Shown here: positions 1 through 9,807 of the stretch, in pieces | Position numbering within the stretch: the first letter of the stretch is position 1 | Layout of the letters: each line of letters begins with the position of its first letter | Source of the DNA: Parietichytrium sp. I65-24A | Taxonomy: Eukaryota; Sar; Bigyra; Thraustochytrida; Thraustochytriidae | Length of the DNA stretch: 64,000 nt | Assembly: GCA_012862575.1 (NCBI GenBank) | Contig: BLSF01000017.1 | Location: 186,001-250,000, forward strand | Reading direction: 5' to 3' | Translations under genes and position numbers: made by a program | Notes under the pieces: model-generated | Databases searched by the model: none | What the model saw: only the letters and a program-made list of their open reading frames with translations | Told to the model about the DNA's origin: nothing

Positions 1-28
1 AGGTGCAAGGCCTGGGTGGAAATAGACG

Positions 29-2855
29 ATGAGTGGACGGGGACAGGGACAGCATGGACGGCGACGAGGTTGGGGTCCGGGTCACTTCATCGCATTGGAG
101 AGAGGCGACGAAGTCGTCTTGTAAGTTGTGTGTGTGCAGTGTGTGTGCAGACGGTGTGCTCTGAGATGATTGTAGTGAAGGATACTCACGACTCTGCTTT
201 GACAGCCCATCCGACAGGCCGTCAAGCTTGGCGCAAATCAATCGCCTGACTTTGGAGCTGGTTAAGAACGTTACTCTTCGACAGTTGGAGTGAGTTGTTA
301 TAATTGCTTGATCTGGATGCACTTGCAGATTCAGGGAGATCTTGCCCCAGACGCTTGTTTTCTGACGTTCTCGGCTCTCGCTGCCATCTTTTAAGACTAT
401 ATAACAAGGAAATCGGTCCCGAAGGGATGCGCTTGCTTGCTGAGGCGCTCAAGGTGAACAAAACGATAACTTGGCTCGGGTGAGTTGCTCTGACGATGGC
501 TGCGGGCAGTTTAGCACCTCGCTCATCTTGAAACGCTTTGGTTTTGACTGACACCCTCGTTTTTGGTCTTTTCACAGTCTTGCATATAACGGAATTGGTG
601 CTAAAGGAGCATCCTCGCTTGCTGAGGCGCTCGAGGCGAACAAATACTGAGTGTGCTCAGGTAAGTCGTCTTGACGCAGCTGACGTTTCTTGGAACATGC
701 AATTCAGCATCGTGCTAACGTTGCTGAACTCTCGGGTTTCATGGCTGGGCACTACATGCCTCTTTGATGAAACAGTCTTGAATTCAACGAAATGGGTGCT
801 AAAGGAGCATTAGCAATCGGTCACGCGTTGGAGAAAAGCTCTGCGCTGACTTCGTTGGGGTACGCGTGACTTGGACATCGATTTGGTGAAAACGTTTATA
901 GCACCTCGCTTGACACTTGTAATGTTTGGTGGCTGACGATTTGATGTCCATTTGCAACGAAATAGTCTCGAATCCAACAACATTGGCGATGAAGGAGCAT
1001 CGGCGATCGGCCACACATTGGAGAAGAACACTGCGCTGACTACGTTAGGGTACGTGTGACGTGTTTAGTACCTTGCGAGAATCTCTTGTTCTTGGTGGCT
1101 GATGACTTGATGTTTTCTTGTTGTCATGAAACAGCCTTCGAAACAACAGCATTGGCGATGGAGGAGCATCGGCGATTGGTCGCGCGTTGGAGAAGAACAC
1201 TGCGCTGACTTTATTGGAGTACGTTGTCCTTTGGTATTGATTTGTTGATAAAGTCTCGCACGTTGCTAAGCTTTTCCGTTCTTCGTGGCTGACGATTTCT
1301 TGTGTTTCCTGCAAATAGGCTTCCGAGCAATGCTATTGACGATGAAGGAGCAGCAGCGATCGGGCGCGCGTTGGAGAAGAACGCTGTGCTTACTTCGTTG
1401 GTGTACGTATTTCTTTGGCATTCCTTAGCAGAAGCGTTCTATACATTGCGACACTTTCTCGTTCTTTGTTGCTGACTACAACATGTCATTTGGGCGAAAT
1501 AGTCTTTGGAAGAATAGAATTGGCGATGGAGGAGCATCGGCGATTGGTCGCGCGTTGGTGAAGAACACTGCGCTGACTTTATTGGAGTACGTTTGCCTTT
1601 GCAATTCATTTGTTGATAAAATCTCGCGCCTTGCTAAAATTTTCCGTTTTTCGTGGCCGACGAATTCTTGTCATTTCCTGCAAATAGGCTTCAGCACAAT
1701 GCTATTGACGATAAAGGAGCAGCAGTGATCGGTCGCGCGTTGGAGAAGAACACTGCGCTGACTGAGTTAGGGTACGTGTTCCTTTGGCTCTGGTTCGGTG
1801 AAAGCGTTTAGCGCATTGTTAAATTCTCTTATGCTTGATGGCTGACGACTTCGTGTCTCTTTCGGCGATATAGACTTGGTAACAACAAAATTGACGATAA
1901 AGGAGCATCAGCGATCGGCCACGCGTTGGAGAAGAACGCTGCACTGACTCATTTGAAGTACGTGTGCCTTTGGCACTGGTGTGGTGATTGCGTTTAGTAT
2001 CTCGCTAAACTTGGCCATGCTTGATGGCTGACGACTTCGTATCCCTTATGACGATATAGACTTGGCGAAAACAAAATTGGCGATGAAGGAACATCAGCGA
2101 TCGGTCGCGCGTTGGAGAAGAACACTGCGCTGACTATGTTGAAGTACGTGTAACTTTAACTCCGGCTTTGGGAAAACGTTTGTACCTTGCTAACTTTATC
2201 GTGCTTGATGGCTGATGGTTTCATGTCTTTTGCAACGAAATAGTCTTGGATTTAACAAAATTGGAGATGCAGGGGCATCGGCGATCGGCCGCGCGTTGGA
2301 GAAGAACACTGTGCTGACTGAGTTGCAGTACGTGTGATTTTGGACACCGCTTTGGTGAAATGGTATGGCGCTTGGTGGCTGACAATTTCGTGTCTTTTTG
2401 ATGGAGATAGTCTTTCGTCTAATGAAATTGGTGAGAAAGGAGCATCAGCGATCAGTTGCGCGTTGGAGAAGAACACTGCGCTGACTGTATTGAAGTACGT
2501 GTGACTTTGGTACTGGTTTGATGATAGAGTTTAGTAACTTGCTGAGCCAGGAACTTTCTTGACTTCAACTGACACGTTCGTTTCTACATTTTCACAGTCT
2601 TTGGAAGAACCCTTATGGTAACAAAGGAGCATCCTCGCTTGCCGAGGCGCTCAAGGTGAATAGCAACCTGGTTAGCCTTGTGTGAGTTGCTACGTTTGGT
2701 GCAGAGCGACTTCACAGTCAATTCAATTTCAAATTTTGTGAAGATCACTGACTGTGGAGAAATTCTTCAGCATTGATGCTCACGGTTGGACCAATGAAGA
2801 ATGGGAACCCATCAGAGCCAAGCTCAAAGAAAACAGTGCAAAGCAGTCTGCTTAG
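29..2855 (+). CDS. Leucine-rich-repeat protein (RNase-inhibitor/NLRC3-type LRRs), one repeat per exon
   Basis: Sixteen exons: 29-120, 206-289, 396-479, 578-660, 776-859, 966-1049, 1135-1218, 1319-1402, 1503-1586, 1688-1771, 1874-1957, 2060-2143, 2244-2327, 2411-2494, 2598-2681 and 2771-2855. All introns are GT-AG and phase 2. Fourteen exons each encode one LRR of 28 residues (83-84 nt) with the theme L..N.IGDEGASAIGRALEKNTALT.L, typical of RNase-inhibitor-like LRRs. The product would be a curved protein-binding scaffold of about 450 residues, probably cytosolic; its partner is unknown. ATG 29 follows an in-frame stop at 23 and opens a Gly/Arg-rich leader. The last exon ends in a short charged tail and TAG. 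Exon 578-660 is 83 nt instead of 84 and reads into an in-frame TGA, so this copy is either a recent pseudogene or carries a sequencing error. A start upstream of the window cannot be excluded. Confidence 0.8.
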
Positions 2856-3541
2856 GTGTGTCACAGGCCTTGTCGCCTGGGCGGTTGATTTCTTCCAGAA
2901 ACAATTCATCGAACAAATTCGGTTTATCAGAATCAGGATTCTCAATTCGATTGGCATGTTAATTTACTGTTAATAATTTTATGGTCTCGCCTTGACAGAA
3001 AAATTTGGTAGCAGGTGCGTTGTATTGCTTGGCGACTGTCTCCAGCTCCCCATCATGACCAATGCTTGCCATCATGGCCAATGGTCACGCCCTTCCATGC
3101 ATCCGCAAAACTCGCTCCAGACGCCTACAGATCTACAACATTCTACAACGTAGCAGCGAGGTAGCCAGGTACTCAGTAGCGTGGTGTAGTGTGAGCGTCT
3201 CACTAGCTCTCACTTGGTGATGCTTGGTGTGTGCTTTTGCGTTGGCCTGTGCGTCTGTGTGTGCGTCCTCGGGAGGTGTCTCGCGGAGCATGGGATTCGA
3301 TCGCGAAGGCAGATTGAGTCACCTGGACGACAAGAGACCTTGCGCAGCGAATGCGTGAGGTCGAACCGGGGCTCAGACCACTCCGGCCTTTCTCGTATTG
3401 TCGCACACAGCAGCAGCAGCAGCAGCAGCGGCAGTAGCACTGGCGCGCGTACATCTGTTGGAAACTTGCGCAAGGACTGCAGCAGCTTGTGCCCGAGCTC
3501 GAAACATAGCGGCGTTGGGCGGAAGCACTTGCTCGCGAACG
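2856..3541. other. Intergenic region with a short CAG/GCA repeat
   Basis: No supportable gene. A CAG trinucleotide run lies at about 3411-3431, just 5' of the next coding region. Frames open through it code alanine or serine runs without an ATG start, so it is read as 5' flank or UTR. Confidence 0.5.
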
Positions 3542-4159
3542 ATGAAGTTGCTTCGGTGGGCGACCCTCTCGACGCTTGCGTGCAACGCGCTTGGGAGGTG
3601 GACGCCCGTCGCGAATGTGCGCGAAGGGGAAGAGCTGTTTGGCCTGGAAGCGAACGTTGACGAAGGCGTGCCGGTTGTTGTGGGCTTTGACGGGCCTTTG
3701 ACGGCGTCCAGCAAGTACGAGGTGCGAATCTCTTATAGAGCGACTTCACCTGCGGATTTTCAGGTGATCGTCGGCGACCGCGCTGGAGAGCAGCTCAAAA
3801 CAGAGGGGACTGCTGCAGTGGAGCACGACGGTCTGAGGCGCAGGGCACTGAACGCAGAGCAGTTCCGAATCGAAACCGACCGCAAAGGGCTTGTCAGACT
3901 GGGTAATGGGGAGAGCTCGCGGGATCCTGTCCTTCTCATCTATGTTAAGCGAACGGGCGTGAGGCCGTGGAAAGATAGAAGCGAGCATCCGTATCCTGTG
4001 CGATTCAATCTTGCGCTCGACCCTCTCGTTCTTTTCGACTCAATTCCCCGCCCGGCCTCGCGAATGATTGTATGGGGAGTTGTATCAGTGGTAATCGCTG
4101 TCTTCTGCCTCGCGCCTTGGATCCGGGAGCGCGTTCGTGAGTCGCCAAGGATTCGTTAA
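3542..4159 (+). CDS. Predicted type I single-pass membrane protein, unknown function
   Basis: Single-exon ORF of 205 residues. ATG 3542 was chosen because the protein then begins with a signal-peptide-like segment (basic MKLLR, then a hydrophobic stretch to about residue 19); the frame upstream has no ATG. A soluble lumenal or extracellular domain of about 150 residues follows. It is rich in beta-type alternation and has no obvious catalytic motif. One transmembrane helix lies near the C-terminus (about residues 175-195) and a short basic cytosolic tail ends in RESPRIR. The layout suggests a secretory-pathway protein, but I do not recognise the family. It converges with the cyclophilin gene about 195 bp downstream. 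Confidence 0.6.
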   Translation: MKLLRWATLSTLACNALGRWTPVANVREGEELFGLEANVDEGVPVVVGFDGPLTASSKYEVRISYRATSPADFQVIVGDRAGEQLKTEGTAAVEHDGLRRRALNAEQFRIETDRKGLVRLGNGESSRDPVLLIYVKRTGVRPWKDRSEHPYPVRFNLALDPLVLFDSIPRPASRMIVWGVVSVVIAVFCLAPWIRERVRESPRIR

Positions 4160-4353
4160 ACGCGAAAGAGAGTGTTGGCCAAGCTGTCCAACCGTTATTT
4201 CTTCAGAGATTCACCAAACCGACTCAACTCCTATTTTATCTTATAAGCTAGAGATGGTTTGCTACAGGAAGCCAAGGCGCATTGGAAAGTCACCCAGGTA
4301 CAAAAACAACAAATCGAGTTGCAGCAAGATGCCACGAGAGAGCAACGCGACGC

Positions 4354-5187
4354 TCATGCCGTCTTCATATCCCTTCGGCGGACAAGCCTCCAACAGCTGA
4401 GGAACAGAAGCAAAATCAGAGCTGCGGCGAATAGAGTGGCCCAAAGCTCCGTAGTGGAGGTTTCCTCGCTCCGGAAACTTGTATGCGGCGAGCCGAGCTC
4501 GAGTTGTGCGCCCGCGGCGCCCCCCAACTCCTCCACGTCCTCCTCAACAAATTTGGGATTCTCTTCCAGTGGCACGTCATCCCCGTGATGAGGTTTTACT
4601 TTACAATAAGACAGATAATCCATGTTTGGAAAACCCTCTTCCAGGTATGCATATCCTTGTGACCAAATCTTGCCCACCTCTACGCCGCGCTTGCCCCAGG
4701 GCTTCATGTCACCGTACTCAAAATTAATCTTGGCCCACACGTTTTCCATATCTTCTTCGCTGATATAAGCAAACGGCGTTTCCCAGGGCTCTTTGCCCAA
4801 GTGCGGCCACGAGCTGTCCGAGAGAGCCACAAACATTTGCGCGGCTCTCGAGTTCGGTCCGCTTCCGGCAAATGCCAGTGTTCCGCGTCGGATGCGCACC
4901 CCTGCCTTCGGGTCATCCGCCATGATACGTCTGCCCCACTTGCCGTTGAGCTCCCTGTCCTTTGAGATACCAAACTGCACGAGAAATTTGGGCACCGCAC
5001 GAAAGAGAGCTGTTCCATCGAAGAATCCGTCATCGACCAAATCAAGGAACCTTTGCGCGCCAAGCGGCGCCCATGAAGGCACCACGTTCACGTCGAACCC
5101 GCCCTTTCCCCGCATCTCGCAGCGCACTATGACCACCTCTTCGTCGCTGCGCGCAATCGGCTCGCGCTCCTCTACCATGGCCCCCAT
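4354..5187 (-). CDS. Membrane-anchored cyclophilin-type peptidyl-prolyl isomerase
   Basis: Single-exon protein of 277 residues with the start at 5187; upstream codons are open but lack another good ATG. Residues about 17-200 form a cyclophilin domain. The motif FRAVPKFLVQFG at about 62-73 supplies Arg63, Phe68 and Gln71, matching the catalytic Arg, Phe and Gln of cyclophilin A, and Phe119 matches its substrate-pocket Phe. The usual Trp/His region is replaced by LGKEPWETPFAY, a variant I associate with algal and stramenopile cyclophilins, so activity may be altered. A linker rich in Glu and Ser leads to one C-terminal transmembrane helix (about 247-266) and a basic tail. With no signal peptide it would be a tail-anchored protein with the cyclophilin domain in the cytosol. 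The family catalyses prolyl bond isomerisation. Confidence 0.8.
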   Translation of the reverse strand: MGAMVEEREPIARSDEEVVIVRCEMRGKGGFDVNVVPSWAPLGAQRFLDLVDDGFFDGTALFRAVPKFLVQFGISKDRELNGKWGRRIMADDPKAGVRIRRGTLAFAGSGPNSRAAQMFVALSDSSWPHLGKEPWETPFAYISEEDMENVWAKINFEYGDMKPWGKRGVEVGKIWSQGYAYLEEGFPNMDYLSYCKVKPHHGDDVPLEENPKFVEEDVEELGGAAGAQLELGSPHTSFRSEETSTTELWATLFAAALILLLFLSCWRLVRRRDMKTA

Positions 5188-5915
5188 CTTTGCCGATTCG
5201 ACTATTCGACTCCGCGCCGCCCTGATAGAACAACAACTCTGATCACACCTTCTCACCAAACTTCCTTTAGCGTGGGCGGGAACAATACCCGAGTTGGAAC
5301 GAACGGTCTCGCTCGCTCTCTGCGCGACACTCACACCGTGCGCTGCTCGGCAGCCTAACACGACTGGCCACTTTCGAGGACGTCCTCAACGCGCACTGAC
5401 TGTGAGTACTCAGTACCGCTTCGCGCCGCAGTCAAAAGACTTGCTTTCTCTGCTTTGTTGTCGTGGAAACCAAGTTGGAAGTGGTATGCAATGGCATTTT
5501 TTTTGGCTAGTTGAGGGAACAAGCTCGCGGCTGATTGCCTTGTTCGCTATGGCGTGTATTCTGAATTCTGGTGAAAAGGAAAGAGAGCTAGATGGCTAGA
5601 TGTACGAGTTTGGTCTGGCGAACGGGAGGATGATGTGCAATGGAGAAGAGTTAAAGTTAGATCTCGGAACAATGGTTCGGGCTTGAGTTGGTCAGAGACT
5701 TGGTAGAAGTGATTGTCGACCGTCGAGCATGATAAGCTGAGTGTGGATGACTCGGGCTTTTTTTATGGCCGCTGGGAGGCACGTGTTGAAAAGCCGTGTT
5801 TGGACTCTTTGTTTCGGAGATGAAAATGTTGTTGGATTACATTCACCAAGCAAGTCGGAGCTAGTAATCACGTTGCTGTGGTGTTTGATTTAATAGGAGC
5901 AAATGCTGTCAGTCG
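5188..5915. other. Intergenic region, no gene seen
   Basis: About 730 bp between the cyclophilin start and the 3' end of the phosphatase gene. Only short frames without ATG-led coding character are present. It presumably holds the cyclophilin promoter. Confidence 0.5.
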
Positions 5916-6649
5916 TCATTTCCGGCGAGAAACGACTCTGAGGCCGTCGACGCCAGCTTTGATGATGCAGCCTGACATGGGAAAGTTCTTTTTCATATGG
6001 TCCCAGACGGTAGCTGTGACACCATCATCAGGGACGAGGTAACAGGTGACCCCTAGCTTCGAGACCGCTTCGCAGTTTCCCATCTGGTCGTCGAAGAACA
6101 CCATGTCTTCAAAGTCGATACCGGTCTCTTTTTGAATGTTTCTAAAATGTCCAGCCTTGCTCCCTTTATGTATCTCGTAGACCTGAAAGATGTCTTTCAT
6201 TACGCGCTTACGACTTGCATTGACAACGATCTTGCTGATACACTCTCTCGCCCAGGAAGGCTCATCGCAGCTCGAGGCTACTGCAACCACCGCCTCTTGC
6301 CACTCCTCGGCGGTGTCAAGCTCGTCCAGAATTGAGCGAACGTCGCCCATCAAGTACACCTCCGTGCCGTCTCTGTCCACCACGTTTCCATTCGGCAATG
6401 CTTTGAAAGGTGACCCTCCTGAGCCCCACAGGTGGTACATTTCAGGATACCAGGCACAGTCTTCGTATTCCCGCCAGAGATAATCTTGAGTTAGCCAAGT
6501 CCCCAAGTCACTAACGCGACAAGCAAACAGGCAAGCAAACACACGCAAACAGCGAGTCACACGAACTCGATGCCTTTCAGCAGCAGCTTTCGAGCGCTCT
6601 TTAACTTACTGTCCAAGTCGAACACCACGGCCTTCGGCAGGGAAGCCAT
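5916..6649 (-). CDS. MDP-1-like HAD phosphatase
   Basis: Two exons on the minus strand, 6649-6610 and 6484-5916, joined by a 125-nt phase 1 intron, give 202 residues. Exon 1 encodes only MASLPKAVVFDLD; splicing completes the HAD nucleophile motif FDLDNYLW (Asp11 and Asp13). Later motifs are the motif II-like ASSCDEPSWA, Lys in KGSKAGHF, and the acidic motif IV FFDDQMGNC. Together with the PEMY..WG.GGSPF segment these point to the magnesium-dependent phosphatase-1 (acid phosphatase type) branch of HAD enzymes, which act on small phosphate esters or glycated protein phosphates in the cytosol. The residue normally Thr in DxDxT is Tyr here. The short first exon would be missed by an intronless gene call. 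Confidence 0.85.
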
Positions 6650-7624
6650 TCTGCTCGGTGCCAGCAAGGCGATTGTCGGTGCAGGGCAGGTCTTTTCACG
6701 TTCGCCACGCCGAGCCTTTGAGTTCAGGTTCTCTGAGGTCGTCGCTGCAAGCTGAGTCAAGTTGAGGGAACTTGAAGAGGCTCTCGTAAAGTACAGTACT
6801 CAAACGTTAGCGAGTTGGTGAACCCACTACGTGCTATGTGAACGCTGAGGCTTTCGTGTGGCACATGGAGTACTCACATCCACTGCCAATCAATGTGCGT
6901 TGCACTTCAACTGCCCGGCCATCTTGTCGCCCAGGTCAGCAGATGTCAGCAGATGTCAGCATGTCAAGTCCTTGCAAACCACACCATCTCTGGTGAACTG
7001 AAGAGTCGGCAGAAATGACAGCGTGGCCGCAACTGTATTAGTTAGGTTTCCTGTCAGTGGCAGAAGCATCGTCATAGCGATTCCTTTGAAAGAGGGAGAG
7101 AAAGAAAAAAGGAAACGACAATTTGTCATGCGATGGTTTTTGTGTTCCTTGCAAAACGCACAATCTCAAAGTGAAGAAATGGCAGCTTGTACTGCAAATG
7201 TATTAATTTTTCTGTCCATGCAGATGCATCATCAAAGCGACTCCTTCGAAAAGGATGTAATGACAGCTTGTCCTCCAGATGGCTCTTGTGTCCTGTTCAT
7301 GACGAAAGCCTCGTCCAAGGTCAGCTCCTGGCAAAATGTGGATGGCTGATACGAATCGTCACCCCGGTCGTCCATCAAGGAAGAAACGAGCGGATTTTGA
7401 ACAAAAGTTTGACCCGTCACGTTGATCACAGAAATGAGAAAGCAACAGGGGGATTTGCAAGAGCAAAAAGATCGCGGGAATCCAAAAAGGCCAGCGGATA
7501 GCTGGATTCCTCGACCCAGCGCCGCCTTCTCCAGCTCATTCGCGAAAGTGACATATGTAGGTACAGGAAATAGTCTTGATTGGGACAAGGTGTAATTAAC
7601 AGCAGAAAGCAAGCGGCGGTAATC
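6650..7624. other. Intergenic region with two diverged direct repeats
   Basis: No gene recognised. An 11-nt motif (TCAGCAGATG) recurs at about 6939-6962. A longer diverged direct repeat pairs about 7005-7095 with 7163-7255; both copies contain a Cys/Met-poor stretch of the form TTT.CTGTC..TG.CAGA.GCATC.TCA.AGCGA.TCCTT.GAAA. No ORF spans them convincingly. Confidence 0.45.
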
Positions 7625-8494
7625 TTATCTTGTTGATTGCTTGTCACGGCGGCGACGCTCCTTGGCCGTGGTTTTGCCCTTTCGGCGTTTCTCCTTTCGC
7701 GAGCCTTTGCTAAGAACGGACTTGCCTTTTGCAGACGCTTTTCGTCTGCCCTTCTTCGCCAGGAGTCGTTGCAGTGTCTTTTCGGCTTTGCCTTTACCAA
7801 TAAATGTGTTTGGGTCTAAAACCGTGTTTCCAACTGTGCTTTTGATTTCGATTTCCTCTTCGCTGTCGCTGCCGGGTTCGTCGGCGTCCAGTTTCGTGGT
7901 TGTGATCTTCACGACGCTGCTGCCAAACATCTTCTTCGAGAAGTCATCCGAGATCTCCTTAGTTTGCACCTTGACATCCTGGCCGGTCATTTCTGTCAAC
8001 GCCTTCGCCGTCTCGTCAACCTCACTTTCCTCCAGCTCTTCGTCGCTCCCGTCTTCCTCAGAAGAGCTTTCGGCCGCAGCCATGAGAGCCTTCTTGCGCT
8101 CCAAGCGCTCTTCCCTCTCCTTGTGCACGATTTCTCGTTGCTGCACATTTATAATATTCATCGCGAATTACACTCTCTCGTCAGCAAAGCAACCACCATT
8201 GCAATAAGTGTGTTATACAAGCATGTGCATGTGCATTTGCATTTGCAAACGAACGAGCAAACAGAGAGCAAATAACACATGCAACCTTCGCACTTCTCCA
8301 CAACCGCAACTCACCTCCATTCGAGCATCCTTCTGCTCCTGCTTCACCTGATCTTTGAGCTTCTCAATAGCTTCTGCTCTTCTTTGCTTCTTTCTGCGGC
8401 TCATCCCCAGCACATAGTCCTTCCTTGAAAGCGGGTCAAACTCCACATAAAGCTTGCGCTTTTTCACCGCCGTCTCCTTCCTCTTCTTGCCCAT
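7625..8494 (-). CDS. NOL12: Nucleolar protein 12 (Nop25/Rrp17 family)
   Basis: Two exons, 8494-8315 and 8140-7625, separated by a 174-nt phase 0 intron, give 231 residues. The N-terminus MGKKRK is followed by the family signature VEFDPLSRKDYVLGM (around residues 16-30) and a long Lys/Arg/Glu-rich helix that continues smoothly across the splice (ARME then QREIVHKE). The middle is acidic with Ser-Glu clusters, and the C-terminus is very basic, as in nucleolar RNA-binding proteins. Yeast Rrp17 and human NOL12 act in 5' end processing of pre-rRNA for the large subunit, with exonuclease activity reported for the yeast protein. The frame upstream of 8494 has no ATG. Confidence in the family is good; function is inferred from it. 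Confidence 0.85.
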
Positions 8495-9176
8495 CTTTCC
8501 CCTCTTCCCTCTTCCTTTCAACGCCTTCGCTGTCTCCTCGGCGCCTTAACGTTCGCTATACACTTTTGCACGAAACAGCTCTCGAATTTCCCGCGGACTG
8601 CTCTCTTTTATGCCGATCGGGGACCGCTTTCTGTATGTCCAAGTGACGCCAAGTGTTCATCATGCTCATCAATTCTCACAAAGCACATTCTGTGTATTCT
8701 GTGCATTCTGTGCATTCTGTGCTCTCGCTCCTCCTGTCATTTCCACGCGTAACAAAGGGTCCTCCTACGTCACAACAAGCGTCACTTAGCCCCCTCTCGA
8801 GTCACTTTGCGAGGGTAATTACACGTCGCACATGAGCATACATGAGCATGCATAAGCGCCGCGAAACGTTGGTCCACACGTTAGCGGTGCGAATGCGTTT
8901 CGCTGGTGGCGTTGGGTCAAGGGTACGTCGGGCGGCAGACGCCCTCGCGAGCGTGTGGGAGAAAGAAAGAGAAGCGAGGACACTTTCTCCGTACATCGCG
9001 CTGGTACATACGGTACGTTACAGTGTAGCCGTGGTGCTGCTGGGTCGCCTTTTGCCTTTTTGATTGTGACACTGACTGCTTTCCTTGTTTTCTTTGGCGT
9101 GGCTGACTCTGCGTGCTCTTCGAACGACAACACAGTGTGGCATCGAGTGTCGTGTCTGTCTACTTGGAGCGAGAAA
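8495..9176. promoter_or_regulatory. Divergent intergenic region between NOL12 and NDUFS5
   Basis: About 680 bp between two divergently transcribed genes, so promoters for both should lie here. A 9-bp motif (CATTCTGTG and close variants) is repeated four times at about 8687-8724. No ORF is supported. Confidence 0.45.
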
Positions 9177-9633
9177 ATGGCGTCTGGATTTGGAGTGAAA
9201 GGCACGGCTGGCCGCTGCCATCAGTTCATCATGGACTTTAGGGAGTGCTTGGTACGTGTAGAATTGTATGTTTGGGTGTTTGTACGGCGATGAAAAAGAG
9301 ACTGACAGGTCTTCGGTATTGGGTGTTGTTGTTGTTGATGATGATGATGCTTTCGCAGAGCAAGGCTGATGACCCAAAGTTGGAATGCGGTCCGGTCCGT
9401 GAGGATTATTTCGAGTGCCTGCACCATAAAAAGGAGGTGAGTTTCCGAGCAGATAGGTGGTCTCTCTCGACTTGTGCAGGTGTCGTGGGAGAAAAGTATG
9501 AAAGGTGTGAAAGCTTACATGATGATGCCGTGTGTAGATTGCGCGCAACACTGAGTTGCTGAACGAGTACAAAAAGAAAGGAGGTATTCCAGAACCACCC
9601 CAGCCAGTCGCAGAAGCCTCCCCTTCGTCATAG
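9177..9633 (+). CDS. NDUFS5: NADH:ubiquinone oxidoreductase subunit NDUFS5 (15 kDa, twin CX9C)
   Basis: Three exons, 9177-9251, 9359-9436 and 9538-9633, with phase 0 GT-AG introns, give 82 residues. The protein carries two CX9C motifs, C14 to C24 in GRCHQFIMDFRECL and C35 to C45 in LECGPVREDYFECL. This is the coiled-coil-helix pattern of Mia40-imported intermembrane-space proteins. The sequence AGRCH.F...EC, the spacing and the Pro-rich tail GGIPEPPQP match the NDUFS5 accessory subunit of mitochondrial complex I. It has no presequence, as expected for a disulfide-relay substrate. An antisense frame crosses the locus but ignores the splice structure and is dismissed. It converges with the PSD gene 175 bp downstream. 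Confidence 0.92.
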
Positions 9634-9807
9634 TTATAATCTGTAAACACATAAATCGCAGCACAAAACATTTTCGAATAAAGGACTATTTTGTCGCCCT
9701 TTATTGCTTTCTTCCCACTTTTCTAGCCTCTAGAGAAAAGCGCTTGTTCCTTCACAAAGAAAAGAAGAGAAAACTAGGGCAGCATGAGAAATTATATGTT
9801 ACGCAAC

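Noticed and set aside
9018-9671. 217-residue frame antisense to NDUFS5
   Set aside because: It crosses introns and exons of a well-supported gene and shows no domain.
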